Source: Haemaphysalis longicornis (lineage: Eukaryota > Arthropoda > Arachnida > Ixodida > Ixodidae). Taken from it: DNA of 64,000 bases. The translations under genes and the position numbers were made by a program. Shown here piece by piece: positions 39,500 to 52,700 of this stretch. Under the pieces are notes generated by a model that did no database searches, was not told the DNA's origin, and worked only from the letters and a program-made list of their open reading frames with translations. The stretch lies in contig CM023449.1 of the NCBI GenBank assembly GCA_013339765.2, forward strand, positions 222,651,992 through 222,715,991, given 5' to 3'. Every line of letters begins with the position of its first letter. The first letter of the stretch is position 1.

Positions 39500-40590
39500 C
39501 ACAGGAACGGAAGAAACGGAAATTGGGGAATCCGCCCAGCGGATCGAACTATCGAATAGAAGCTTGCACTTCAGTACAGACTCTCAAAAGGCCATTAGAC
39601 TGTCGGCTGCAAGCGGAATACCCAAACGCCCCAGAAAGATTCTCCCGCCACAATTCTCCCGTCCCCAGAAAGATTCTCCCTTTCACATCACATATACACC
39701 CGGACGTGTCACTGTGTTTTGTATACGGGGCAGAAGTGAACGCGCCTAGCTTCGTCGGCTTTGAACACTAGCTACATTGTTTTCACATTTTAAAAAAAAA
39801 CTAACACTTTGTTCGCGTTTTGTGGCTTTGAGGTACAGTCTAGGATTCCTATCATGATGTCCTGGCTTTGAGCTCCCGCAATCCTACACGTCTTTTGCTT
39901 TAACTTTAGTGATTTGTACATAGAAATGTAATAAATCGATACGTATGACTATTTTTTTGTAAATAACGATGGTTTGGTATCGCTTCAGATGGCTTTTCGC
40001 GCAGTGTGCAGCCTGGTACAGCAAGAGCCAGTGATGCAGTGCTGACGAAATGCAATGTCAACACCCGGGCACGATACTACGGAAGGGAACGAGGCAGCTG
40101 ACCAAGAAACACGCGAAATCCCACATCGTGTTTCTTGCGACCACAACTACAACACTCCACTCCCCGCAACATCTTTAGCACGTCTCCCCATTCTTTGCCC
40201 AGAAACACGATCCTTCTCCGCGCAACGCGAATATCTCAACGCCGAAGAATCGCGAACCATGCGCAGGGTACACACCACACACACATCCACAAATCTAGTG
40301 GGCCACCATGTTTGGCAAACAACCGATTTTACCCTTAAAGTGTGCTAACCCGATGAGACATCCTCCCACTTCTACGCAAGCCGATTATGTCCAAGGAGAA
40401 GCTCAGAAAAAAACAAGTCCAACGTTATATAATTAACTTCTATCCGGGCATGGCAGTCGGCGCTAACCATCTGGTCACCTCAAGAACAACGAGTGCTAGT
40501 TCAAAGGGCGTGGGAAGGAGGTACTCCATCTGGAGTCCTGGATTTCACATTCCACGCTTGAACTCCCCAGCTTTCGTGTACCCCTTTTTC
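39500..40590 (+). mobile_element. Degenerate LINE RNase H fragments
   Basis: 39540-39770 reads in parts as an RNase H core (FSTDSQKAIRLSAASG, ITYTPGRVTVFC). At 40055 STPGHDTTEGNEAADQETREI gives the RNase H tail, followed by a worn C-terminal region. A segment without homology (about 39775-40040) separates them. Frames are broken throughout. Confidence 0.55.
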
Positions 40591-42039
40591 TAAGCTCCCG
40601 CTATTCTAAATCACTAAAGCTGTTCTGTTTTTCTCTCTTAGCCAAAAACCAAATACAGGCTGATAACTGTTTTTAGTACCTGTTATATTACACCACTACT
40701 GACGTCGTATAGCGCAAATTTTAAGGGTTTTCAATATTGCTTGCCATTTGTGGAGGGTGAAAAACATATTTCGTTTTGGAATTGAGCTGAATCACCAAAG
40801 GCTAGTTCTCCCAAATCAAAGTGATAATTTCTCTTGTTGACCCCCTTCGAGTACGGCAGGCTGTCAAGCGGACGTGCTCATCAAAGTAATAGCCCTGCGT
40901 ACTTAAGGTTGCCGCTTTAAAAAAAAAAACATCATCCCGGCTTGCCAGATTTTCAGATATATCTGCCGAAGCTATTCTTATACTAAAATTGAAGGCTGCC
41001 GTCACAAAACGGTGAAATTTTTCGCGCGTACACAAAATAACAGCGCCGTAGCAAAGCGGAAAGCCGGGCTAGTTGAAAATGGTTCATGATTGGAACTGCG
41101 CCGTCAGCACTTTCGTAGAAAGGTAAGTAATAGTTGTAGGACGATGGGAACTTACAGTGCACACGAAAGCATGGCAGGATGCTGGGAGAACCTGAATGAA
41201 CCCCTCTTCATAGAAGCCTGTTTATTTAAAAACTCCCAGCCACCTGCAGTTGCTAGGCTGAGCTGAATGCCGTGTAAAAAAGCTAATCGAATGGCGACTC
41301 GAATGCCGTGCCGGAGTTTTTCCGCTGGCCGAAACTAAGCCACCTGCTTGCAACGACAGCTGCCGCCAGTCAGATATGTGTAGAGTCCTCTTCGTATTCT
41401 TCTATTGCTATTTTCTACGATATATGTGAATAGGTGTGTTCGTATATAATTGTATACAGGGGCAGACGAACGTATGTAATGATAAGCTCAGTACATATAC
41501 ATCCACATTTTTCGTTCATTGGTCCTTGGCTATACGATGTTCGTTTGATTATTTCGGCAAATTTTAATGAGGGTGCACAACGCTTTGCTTGATGACTTCA
41601 TGGCAGGCAATTGTCACTCTTCAATCCAGCTCACGCCAAATATCGAGAAGTGTGGAGCAGTTCATGATCAACCCAGTGTGTCGAACCGAAAAAAAGAATA
41701 CGGGCTTGGTTACGGTTAGGGTTCAGGTAAATTCATTTCTTTCGGGTCAGTTCCAGTTGGAATAAATCACGTACCAAACCGGTTCGATCAGTTGAATTGA
41801 GGAAAAATCAGTTGAGAAAAAAATGATTAGTCGTTTAATGTGACCGTAAAAACATAATACAAATAAAAGTTTTAAATACCCTATAACAGCGGTGAAATTT
41901 AAAGCACAACTTTTAAACAACTAGGCCACATATTACGCAAAACAGAAGAAGTAGAGACGATTCACCAGCCATATTCCCGCACAGTCACCCTTACGTCGTC
42001 CTGAAACTAGTTGGGGTGTTTTCTGGAGACGCGGTATGA

Positions 42040-42330
42040 GTGTGGTGGTGGTGGTGAAAACGTTTTATTGAGCTGGAACGGAGTTGAGCCGTTCCTCTCT
42101 TGCGGGGGGCGTCCTCAGTCCAGGAGGCCCTGGGCACGTGCGGCCAGTTGCGCCCGGGATGTCAGCTCCTGCTGGTCACCCAGGTCGCCGCTAGCCAGCC
42201 GGCCCTCCCACTGCTCAGGGGTTGCGTTGGGAATGGGGAGTAGAGTTGGGGTTAGGTGGCACTACCACACCATGTGGTATAGGGTGCATGGGGATTGGCA
42301 GTGTTTGCATTTTGGAGAGTACGGTGCAGG
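42040..42330 (-). mobile_element. LINE 3' end
   Basis: On the - strand it reads PNPTLLPIPNATPEQWEGRLA, the usual spacing after a tick LINE zinc knuckle, then a GC-rich end, a polyadenylation signal (CAATAAAACG) and a CACCACCACCACCAC tail. Confidence 0.7.
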
Positions 42331-42854
42331 ATAAACAGCATGAAGGCGTGTGCCATGGGGAAAGGTGTTGGTTTGCAGCCGCCGTAAGATGCACACTGGT
42401 CGTCCTATTCTGACGAAAATTTTATATATAGCTCTTTGGGCATAGGGAATAAGATATCTGAAGTTTATTGGAAAGAGAAAAAAACTCCCTTTTTACAAAA
42501 ATCCCAAAGCCGGCTCAGGCCACAGATGCGTTGGGGGAATCGCGTGAAATTCGAAACTTTTTAGCTATTACCGCCATCGGGGCAGTTTTCTTTTTGTCGA
42601 GAGTTTGCGTAGCTTCAGATAAGTTAACGTATTTATTTTGGTTTTCACACGTAATTCTTCCCAGTAAAGAATGATAAACATGACACATTATCAAAAATTG
42701 CCGGAATGTTGTCGGGTCCAGTTTTACTGCGTCAAAACAAGCTAGGGAGCGGAATTTTTGTAATATCATTTGTCATCATTTCTCTTTCTTTGTCCCAAAG
42801 TTAAGTTTATGGGGAAGATTGATTTGAAAAATGCCCTGCACTTCAAGTAAGTCG

Positions 42855-43075
42855 GGAATTTTTAAGGCGAAGCTTTCGGTGCCTTACTGATGGTGTGGCT
42901 GGTAGTGCAAAGCGCGCTACAGGAAAGCCAACCTTACAAAATGCACATCAAGCGCCCCAAGAAAAAAAAGCGCTTCCTAGCTGTAGTCAGAATCCAAGCC
43001 GGGTCCCTCGCGTTATGCAGCCGACGTCTACCCTCTTTCGCCATTCCGACACAGTTGAAGCAGTGTGGATTTTGG
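42855..43075. repeat. SINE-like interspersed repeat, copy 1
   Basis: It shares AATTTTTAAGGCGAAGCTTTC, AGGAAAGCCAAC, CCGACGTCTACCC-like and TGAAGCAGT-like blocks, in the same order, with 56048-56265. The other copy has a tRNA-like B box on the - strand, so the family is probably a second SINE. Confidence 0.55.
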
Positions 43076-44284
43076 ACTTTGACTTTGACTCAGGCTGCAT
43101 CGGACAAAGCTACGCGTTGTAACCATCTTTCTCTTAGAAAAAGGTTTTGATTTTTTCTGCTCAAATTTGAAAACCAGTATAAAAAAGGTTGTTTGGGATT
43201 TTTTCCAACATTCGCAAATTAAGGCTAAAACTGTTATTTGTCGCACGCCTCAAAACCCCGTTACATTATTAGTGTGGTGTTGTAGCTGCAAAGCACGAGA
43301 TGAAACCTTGTGGCTGTATTGTGGTGAGATATTAGAGTGGTTTGTAAAAAACGTCTGACGCCCACGTAAGACAAGAAATGGCCGGTGCAAACTTGCCCGC
43401 TCTACGCGTCCTGAATAACTAACGATTATCCCAGGCATTATACACAGTAATGACAAGTAGGGTTATGTGAAAGGTCAGAAAAAGAAAGGGACGGCTCGAG
43501 AAATCTACCTCTCGGTTTTGTGCTCATTTAATGGCTGAATCCAGCGAAAAAGAAAACGAGCTATTCGTATATGCACTCTGCTCGGAAAAATTTAAAGACA
43601 AGTGATGGGCCCTTTCTTTTTGTTTTCCCGCGGAAGCACAATTGTCAAAAAAATATTGCCATGCTTGTTGCTCATGTGTTTGAAGTATATTGCAAAGCGG
43701 TAGAAAAAAAATTGACCACGTGGGAGTGTTTAACAAACATATCCTTATCGACACATGGGTGTTTCCGTTTTTCGTCTGTATAAGAAAAAAACTATCTCCG
43801 GGTGCGGTGACCGAACATGCATCCTTGCAAGGGCCATAGTGCTCTCAATTACTACGGCGGATAACACTTTTGAAGTATTCACACTTTCAGTTGTGTGCGA
43901 CCTTTCCCAACAAATTATGAAGTGTAAGAAGGAGGCGCGTTTAAGGTTTGGGCCTTCGCAGTTGCGCAGTGCAGCAATCTTGCAGCCTGCATGCTCCTAT
44001 AAATTCGCAGCGAGGGAAGGCCAAAGTCGATGTTGCATATCGCCTGCTAGCTTCCGAGAATGACATTTTGTTTGGTCAACCTTGAACACTGCTCGCGTTA
44101 CCAGCAGCAACATACCATTGCTACATTAGTGCGCATACATCTCATGTTGCGACCGCGTATATAGCGCTGAAAGTGTTTGGACTACTCTGAAGGGGAAAAG
44201 TTCGTGAGAGGTTACGAAGTTTATCTTGCGTAAAAGAGAAAAGACCGAATTACAGTGACTTTATCTCAAAGCTACCTTTATTAG

Positions 44285-45440
44285 CTACGAGGATGAAACT
44301 TACCTGCAAAAACAGGGCATCTGCATAGGCTCGTGTGTCGCGCCCGTTTTACGCAACATATTTTTATCCTATCTTGACCGTGCTCTGCATGACGTACTCG
44401 GCACCGATGGTGTTGCCAAAGTTTTCAGATACGTGGATGAATTCTTCGTTTTTTTTAAGAAAGCGACCTGGTTTTACAAATGACGAAGCCATTGCTGATG
44501 TTTTAAAGCCTTTAGGCACATGGGGTAGGTTTAACATGCACCCGTGAAGTTTTATTAAATAACAAAATAACAAACAAACAACAAAAGGTGATCAAATGCA
44601 TGGCGATCACCTTTTTATATAGTCATGTATGTTGGAGCTACCACCAATGGTCGAAAAAAGAGCTGTTCCTTTACGATTCTGCTTCCTCGAAGACCGTAAA
44701 AAGAGCGATAGCCACTCAATGCATCACATCATCACTCATGAAATCCTGCCCTCATTCTATGCATAAAAGTTTCGCTGCACAGCTGTCTCGCCTCAAGGCC
44801 GCGGGTTTCCCGGAGTCGGTTATGACTGCTGTATCGGAGATCTTACTGAAGAAGCTCAAGGTTAGTGAAATACCGAATATGACAGAGGAGAAGCAGAGAG
44901 CCAGCAAGCCACAGGTAGTACCTTATGTCCACAGAACCTCGCTCAACCTTAAAAAGGTCGCCAACAAATGCGAAATTAAAATGGTATTTTAGGCCCGGGT
45001 GAAACTTGCAGGCATGTACTTACGCATCGAAAAACAAAACAAGAGGCGTGAAGGGCGCGGCAAGAAGCTCGTCAACCCTTGTGTGGACCGCAAAGTTTGT
45101 GCGGTGTATCAAATACCATTGAAGTGGGGAAAAGTCTACTTGGGGCAGACCGGAGGCTGTATCAATGACCGTATGCGTGAGCACGACCTCTCCGTCAAAA
45201 ACAAAACTAATGCCCACTTGCCCACTCACTGTCTTGCCTCCGCGAAGGGCGAGTGTGTACCGCGGTTAAAAGAAGTGCAAGGTTCTGCGAAGGTGTAGCG
45301 GCACGAAGGCACGGGAAATTTTAGAGGCCTATCATATAAGAAAGAACGGAGAAGAATGCGTGAGTGACACATCGGTGTTCCTTCATCAACAAGAGCTTGT
45401 ATATCTTGGCACGTGTCGGTAGAGATGTGATCGAGCTGCT
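44285..45440 (+). mobile_element. Penelope-like retroelement, 5'-truncated: end of reverse transcriptase plus GIY-YIG endonuclease
   Basis: At about 44319 the frame reads ICIGSCVAPVLRNIFLSYLDR and FRYVDEFFVFF: the reverse-transcriptase core, with YVDE where YVDD is usual (44429-44440). A shifted frame from 44600 reads CWSYHQWSKKELF, SSLMKSCPHSM and HRTSLNLKKVANK, the linker typical of Penelope elements. After an in-frame TAG at 44990 comes the endonuclease: VCAVYQIPLKWGKVYLGQTGG and INDRMREHD with the following HLPTHCLA. The end reads REILEAYHIRKNG. Shifts, a stop and the Asp-to-Glu change make it inactive. Confidence 0.85.
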
Positions 45441-45622
45441 CCTAAAGGTTGGTATGTTTTGTAGGAAGTGCGCATGAGCGACCTGATAACAAGTGTACTC
45501 ATATTTGTGTGATATGTCCAGTAAAATTTAGTTGAGAGTTTGCGCTCGTCCCGTCCTGCCTGCTATGAGTTGTCAGTTTCGCGCAAAGCCCGTATTTATT
45601 CACTGACGGCTTAAGTCAACGA

Positions 45623-46072
45623 TTGCAGCCGATTTGCGTCTTCTTCGCTACCGCAACAACCTTTACTCCATCTTTGTTTCTATAGGTGTGAGTTTCGTTC
45701 TTTTTTTTTTTTTTTTTTTGAAGTGATAATCACCGGAAATCACCTTGGATGGCTGCAACCTATGTCGTGTTTTTCTCGTTGCGAGTAAGAGTTGCCAAGA
45801 TTACGGCGAACACTGGAGTTCTTTTTTTTTTTTTTTTGCCCATCTTGGCCAGTCTCCCTAAGTGGGTAGGCTTGACTTGACAAGCGTGCGCCCGGGACGC
45901 TGGGCGGTCGCCGCGAGGCACGCACACACGAGCGCTCGGCCTTTTCTTGGTTTTTATAACGGCCGGAAGGTCGTCGCAAGGCACGCGCTCACATGCAGTG
46001 GGCATTTTCTTGGTATGTTTAACTGCGGACACCAAACTCAAAACACTTGCTAAACAGCTTCGCTGCTAAAAA
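45623..46072 (+). repeat. Interspersed repeat, copy 2, with internal duplication
   Basis: Same family as 12632-13022. Unlike that copy it has a second, shorter version of the GGTCGCCGCGAGGCACGC / TTTTCTTGG block (45960-46015 after 45905-45955). T-runs interrupt it. Confidence 0.7.
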
Positions 46073-46079
46073 ACCCGCA

Positions 46080-47780
46080 TGCCCCCTGTTCGCCCTTACG
46101 ACCACGAACATTTGTCGGATATAACGTAACCAATATGTGGCAACGTGGCAATGGAATGTTTACGTATGGAGAGAGGGGAAAAAGTTATCGGGGCGTTTAT
46201 GTACTTTGAAGGCTGAAAGCACTGTGTATTGACCTGGCTCTCCAGGTGTCGCCAGGGTGGTCTTTGGTAGTAAAGAACTTTTTGATAGGTCCATCAAAGG
46301 TATCTTTACTACTAAACCGTGTTTCGGTATCTTTCCCTTTTGTTTCTTCGTCTTCTTACGTGAATTCCCGGAGGTATTTCACGTCCCAACTCCCACATAT
46401 CAGAGTTTTCCGTAGCAGGGGGGCACCTGTTCCACTCACGTGCTGTAACGACGTCCGAGCGGCACGCAGTAGACTAACGCTTGTTGCGCCGCTGACATCG
46501 GGCTGATGTAGCAGGCTTCTAATCTAGAGACCCGTGTTACAAACACCAATATAGGCAATTTTCTATTCAAGTAATTTATTTGCTTTATAGAAATTAATTC
46601 GCCTAAGGCAGCCTTTGTCACCAATTCCAACATTTTTGTCAGGGGTTTTCTCTCTAAGAGTGCTTCTTTTAAAGCGAGAGCTTTCTTTGTGGAACTAATG
46701 GCGTCCTGTCAAAAGACCAATGCGTTTCCCCATAGACCGGTTTGTCGACCGAATAGCCCTGATGAGATCTCTGGACACACAGCGCGGGCGTGAAACCGGG
46801 CTTATATTGTGTCTGACTGACGGTTACGTGAAAATCGCGAAAAAGGAACAGTTCTTCTGGATAAGACAACGCACGCGTGGATCGTGAAGAAGGAGTGCAA
46901 TAGTATATTCTTATCTCATAAACCACCTCTCGTTCGTTGTCGTGTGTGTCATTTTTATTCCTGTCATAAGCGCAACTTAACGATTAAAATAAATAATTCT
47001 TCCCACAAAACTCAGGTGTGCTGAGAATTAGGTATTGATGAACTTGCAGAGAGCTCAGGACGATCGATTGGGCAACGTGTGAAATTTTAGGCGAGCTAAC
47101 CTTCTTTGTTGCTTCCGGTGCTTTTTTAGCTATGGTATAGTGTAAGTCTGCACCTGGCTGTGCACCTAGAACGAACAACCGTTAAGAGCTCATGTAAGGG
47201 GACCTACAAACGCGGTCGGTTCCCAGCGCGAATGTCTGATCGCTGTCGCCGAATGCAGGTGCGCTCTTTCCTGCCAGCTGGGCGCGTAGAGCGCCGTGAC
47301 GACAAGGTACCCGAAGCACTGCCCTGCCAGGTCAGGCGCGCCTGTTGAACGGACTGCTCCTGGCCGGTTGCGGGTTGTTCAGTGAAAGTCCAGTTGTGTA
47401 GCGTTCCTCTGTGCCTTCTACAGGAACTATGGAATGGTATGAAATGAGCAGCGCCAACAGGCGGCCTTCCAGTTCGCAACAGCTGGTGCACCGGAAAGTG
47501 TGCCGTATACGCTTCTTTGTGTTTTCCTCCGACATGGATGTGCGTGGAATTGGTGCGCGCTCGTCTGCATAGGTACTGCTGCCGTCATAAGCAATAGAAA
47601 CGAGTGTTCATGCATATCACAAGATATTTGTTTTACTGGCTTTATGACAGCCATATTATCGGTTTACAAGAATTTTTTTCTATTATGTAGGACTCCCTTA
47701 AACGCACGCCAATGCAGCCAGGGAGTTTCCTGAAGAAGAAATTCCTGTAAATTTACAGAACGGTGGTCCAATTACTTTTG
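46080..47780. other. No gene recognised, left flank of the tandem array
   Basis: No known family or repeat seen. The array begins abruptly at 47785 after GTGGTCCAATTACTTTTGACG. Confidence 0.5.
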
Positions 47781-49116
47781 ACGGCACCTGTACGAGATGC
47801 GCAGTGCACTTGGGGGCTTTAAACTTCAATACGAAGGCGGGAAGTCGCCAATACGACAGCTTTTCGCTGTCTTTGGGTTAGTGCGGTGTTGCATTATTTC
47901 GCGAATTTTTTCATGTTGTGCCACATGCGAACCTTCCCACGTCCCAAATTATTGTTTGTAAGTGTATGAATCTGCAAGTTCTAGTTACTCCGTCGTAACA
48001 GAATTTTTCTCCGCATTGCCACAATAAAGAGAACTGCTGTTGTCCTGCTGTCGCTTTTTTTTTTTTTTTGCAGCGTGCTGCTACCTATGATTCGGGAGCT
48101 CGTTATAATAAGATTTAAAAAAAAACAAGACGAAATGTGGCGGGGAGGGTGAAGAGGGTAGCCACGCCGCCAAGGCGGGGCAGATGGAGGAGGTAACACA
48201 TTCTACCAAGCTTCAGAAAACGGCTACTTATAGTTATTTTTCTGTCGTATTTTTCTGTCACCTGTACGAGATGCGCAGTGCACTTGGGGGCTTTAAACTT
48301 CAATACGAAGGCGGGAAGTCGCCAATACGACAGCTTTTCGCTGTCTTTGGGTTAGTGCGGTGTTGCATTATTTCGCGAATTTTTCATGTTGTGCCACATG
48401 CGAACCTTCCCACGTCCCAAATTATTGTTTGTAAGTGTATGAATCTGCAAGTTCTAGTTACTCCGTCGTAACAGAATTTTTCTCCGCATTGCCACAATAA
48501 AGAGAACTGCTGTTGTCCTGCTGTCGTTTTTTTTTTTTTTTTTTGCAGCGTGCTGCTACCTATGATTCGGGAGCTCGGTTTAAATAAGATTTAAAAGAAA
48601 AAAACAAGACGAACGGAATGTGGCGGTGGAGGGTGAAGAGGGTAGCCACGCCGCCAAGGCGGGGCAGATGGAGGAGGTAAACACATTCTACCAAGCTTCA
48701 GAAAACGGCTACTTATAGTTATTTTTCTGTCGTATTTTTCTGTCACCTGTACGAGATGCGCAGTGCACTTGGGGGCTTTAAACTTCAATACGAAGGCGGG
48801 AAGTCGCCAATACGACAGCTTTTCGGTGTCTTTGGGTTAGTGCGGTGTTGCATTATTTCGCGAATTTTTTCATGTTGTGCCACATGCGAACCTTCCCACG
48901 TCCCAAATTATTGTTTGTAAGTGTATGAATCTGCAAGTTCTAGTTACTCCGTCTCGTAACAGAATTTTCTCCGCATTGCCACAATAAAGAGAACTGCTGT
49001 TGTCCTGCTGTCGCTTTTTTTTTTTTTTTTGCAGCGTGCTGCTACCTATGATTCGGGAGCTCGTTATAATAAGATTTAAAAAAAAAACAAGACGGAAATG
49101 TGGCGGGAGGGTGAAG

Positions 49117-49200
49117 CGAGAGAGAGAGATGAAACTTTATTAGGCAGCTCAAGTCCGAGCCGCGGAGTTATCAGTCCACGGAGGAAGGGGGTGTTCCACG
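49117..49200 (-). mobile_element. Small retroposed insertion in the array, first copy
   Basis: Inserted at GGAGGGTGAAG, which occurs on both sides. On the - strand it ends in a polyadenylation-type signal (GCCTAATAAAGTTTCATC) and a CTCTCT tail, so it looks like a truncated retroposon 3' end. Confidence 0.65.
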
Positions 49201-49698
49201 GTGGAGGGTGAAGAGGGTAGCCACGCCGCCAAGGCGGGGCAGATGGAGGAGGTAACACATTCTACCAAGCTTCAGGAAACGGCTACTTATAGTTATTTTT
49301 CTGTCGTATTTTTCTGTCACCTGTACGAGATGCGCAGTGCACTTGGGGGCTTTAAACTTCAATACGAAGGCGGGAAGTCGCCAATACGACAGCTTTTCGC
49401 TGTCTTTGGGTTTTAGTGCGGTGTGCATTATTTTCGCGACGAATTTTTTCATGTTGTGCCACATGCGAACCTTCCACGTCCCCAAATTATTGTTTTGTAA
49501 GTGTATGAATCTGCAAGTTCTAGTTACTCCGTCGTAACAGAATTTTTTCTCCGCATTGCCACAATACAAGAGAACTGCTGTTTGTCCTGCTGTCGCTTTT
49601 TTTTTTTTTTTTTTGCAGCGTGCTCTGCTACCTATGATTCGGGAGCTCGTTATAATAAGATTTAAAAAAAACAAGACGGAAATGTGGACGGTGAGGTG

Positions 49699-49784
49699 AA
49701 GAGAAGAGAGAGAGATGAAACTTATTAGGCAGCTCAAGTCCGAGCCGCGGAGTTATCAGTCACGGAGGAAGGGGGTGTTCCACG
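49699..49784 (-). mobile_element. Small retroposed insertion in the array, second copy
   Basis: The same insertion at the same site in the next unit, with a few indels. It was copied with the unit rather than inserted independently. Confidence 0.65.
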
Positions 49785-52700
49785 TGGAGGGTGTTGAAGA
49801 GGGTAGCCACGCCGCCAAGGCGGGGCAGATGGAGGAGGTAACACATTCTACCAAGCTTCAGAAAACGGGCTACTTATAGTATTTTTCTGTCGTATTTTTC
49901 TGTCACCTGTACGAGATGCGCAGTGCCACTTGGGGGCTTTAAACTCAATACGAAGGCGGGAAGTCGCCAATACGACAGCTTTTCGGCTGTCTTTGGGTTA
50001 GTCGCGGTGTTGCATTATTTCGCGAATTTTTTCATGTTGTGCCAATGCGAACCTTCCCACGTCCCAAATTATTGTTTGTAAGTGTATGAATCTGCAAGTT
50101 CTAGTTACTCCGTACCGTAACAGAATTTTTCTCCGCATTGCCACAATAAAAAGAACTGCTGTTGTCTGCTGTCGCTTTTTTTTTTTTTTTTGCAGCGTGC
50201 TGCTACCTATGATTCGGGAGCTCGTTATAATAAGATTAAAAAAAAACAAGACGGAAATGTGGCGGGGAGGGTTTGAAGCTAAACTTCAATACGAAGGCGG
50301 GAAGTCGCCAATACGACAGCTTTTCGCTGTCTTTGGGTTAGTGCGGTGTTGCATTATTTCGCGAATTTTTTCATGTTGTGCCACATGCGAACCTTCCCAC
50401 GTCCCAAATTATTGTTTGTAAGTGTATGAATCTGCAAGTTCTAGTTACTCCGTCGTAATAGAATTTTTCTCCGCATTGCCACAATAAAGAGAACTGCTGT
50501 TGTCCTGCTGTCGCTTTTTTTTTTTTTTGCAGCGTGCTGCTACCTATGACTCGGGAGCTCGTTATAATAAGTTTTTAAAAAAAAACAAGACGAAAATGTG
50601 GCGGGAGGGTGAAGAGGGTAGCCACGCCGCCAAGGCGGGCAGATGGAGGAGGTAACACATTCTACCAAGCTTCAGAAAACGGCTACTTATAGTTATTTTT
50701 CTGTCGTATTTTTCTGTCACCTGTACGAGATGCGCAGTGCACTTGGGGGCTTTAAACTTCAATACGAAGGCGGGAAGTCGCCAATACGACAGCTTTTCGC
50801 TGTCTTTGGGTTAGTGCGGTGTTGCATTATTTCGCGAATTTTTTCATGTTGTGCCACATGCGAACCTTCCCACGTCCCAAATTATTGTTTGTAAGTGTAT
50901 GAATCTGCAAGTTCTAGTTACTCCGTCGTAACAGAATTTTTCTCCGCATTGCCACAATAAAAGAACTGCTGTTGTCCTGCTGTCGCTTTTTTTTTTTTTT
51001 GCAGCGTGCTGCTACCTATGATTCGGGAGCTCGTTATAATAAGATTTAAAAAAAAAAACAAGACGGAAATGGGGGAGGTGGCGGAGAGGAGTGAAAGGGT
51101 AGCCACGCCGCCAAGGGGGCCGGGGGGGGTCCGGCGGGCAGATGGAGGAGGTAACACATTCTACCAAGCTTCAGAAAACGGCTACTTATAGTTATTTTTC
51201 TGTCGTATTTTTCTGTCACCTGTACGAGATGCGCAGTGCACTTGGGGGCTTTAAACTTCAATACGAAGGCGGGAAGTCGCCAATACGACAGCTTTTCGCT
51301 GTCTTTGGGTTAGTGCGGTGTTGCATTATTTCGCGAATTTTTTCATGTTGTGCCACATGCGAACCTTCCCACGTCCCAAATTATTGTTTGTAAGTGTATG
51401 AATCTGCAAGTTCTAGTTACTCCGTCGTAACAGAATTTTTCTCCGCATTGCCACAATAAAGAGAACTGCTGTTGTCCTGCTGTCGCTTTTTTTTTTGTTT
51501 TTGCAGCGTGCTGCTACCTATGATTCGGGAGCTCGTTATAATAAGATTTTTTTAAAAAAAAACAAGACGAAAATGTGGCGGGAGGGTGAAGAGGGTAGCC
51601 ACGCCGCCAAGGCGGGGCAGATGGAGGAGGTAACACATTCTACCAAGCTTCAGAAAACGGCTACTTATAGTTATTTTTCTGTCGTATTTTTCTGTCACCT
51701 GTACGAGATGCGCAGTGCACTTGGGGGCTTTAAACTTCAATACGAAGGCGGGAAGTCGCCAATACGACAGCTTTTCGCTGTCTTTGGGTTAGTGCGGTGT
51801 TGCATTATTTCGCGAATTTTTTCATGTTGTGCCACATGCGAACCTTCCCACGTCCCAAATTATTGTTTGTAAGTGTATGACTCTGCAAGTTCTAGTTACT
51901 CCGTCGTAACAGAATTTTTCTCCGCATTGCCACAATAAAGAGAACTGCTGTTGTCCTGCTGTCGCTTTTTTTTTTTTTTGCAGCGTGCTGCTACCTATGA
52001 TTCGGGAGCTCGTTATAATAAGATTAAAAAAAAAACAAGACGAAAATGTGGCGGGAGGGTGAAGAGGGTAGCCACGCCGCCAAGGCGGTGCAGATGGAGG
52101 AGGTAACACATTCTACCAAGCTTCAGAAAACGGCTACTTATAGTTATTTTTCTGTCGTATTTTTCTGTCACCTGTACGAGATGCGCAGTGCACTTGGGGG
52201 CTTTAAACTTCAATACGAAGGCGGGAAGTCGCCAATACGACAGCTTTTCGCTGTCTTTGGGTTAGTGCGGTGTTGCATTATTTCGCGAATTTTTTCATGT
52301 TGTGCCACATGCGAACCTTCCCACGTCCCAAATTATTGTTTGTAAGTGTATGAATCTGCAAGTTCTAGTTACTCCGTCGTAACAGAATTTTTCTCCGCAT
52401 TGCCACAATAAAGAGAACTGCTGTTGTCCTGCTGTCGCTTTTTTTTTTTTTGTTTTTGCAGCGTGCTGCTACCTATGACTCGGGAGCTCGTTATAATAAG
52501 ATTTAAAAAAAAAACAAGACGAAAATGTGGCGGGAGGGTGAAGAGGGTAGCCACGCCGCCAAGGCGGGGCAGATGGAGGAGGTAACACATTCTACCAAGC
52601 TTCAGAAAACGGCTACTTATAGTTATTTTTCTGTCGTATTTTTCTGTCACCTGTACGAGATGCGCAGTGCACTTGGGGGCTTTAAACTTCAATACGAAGG

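Noticed and set aside
52046..52345. A 99-residue frame repeated in many array units (MWREGEEGSHAAKAG...)
   Set aside because: It recurs because the DNA recurs. An equally long frame exists on the other strand, indels break it in several units, and splicing at the visible signals does not keep it open.
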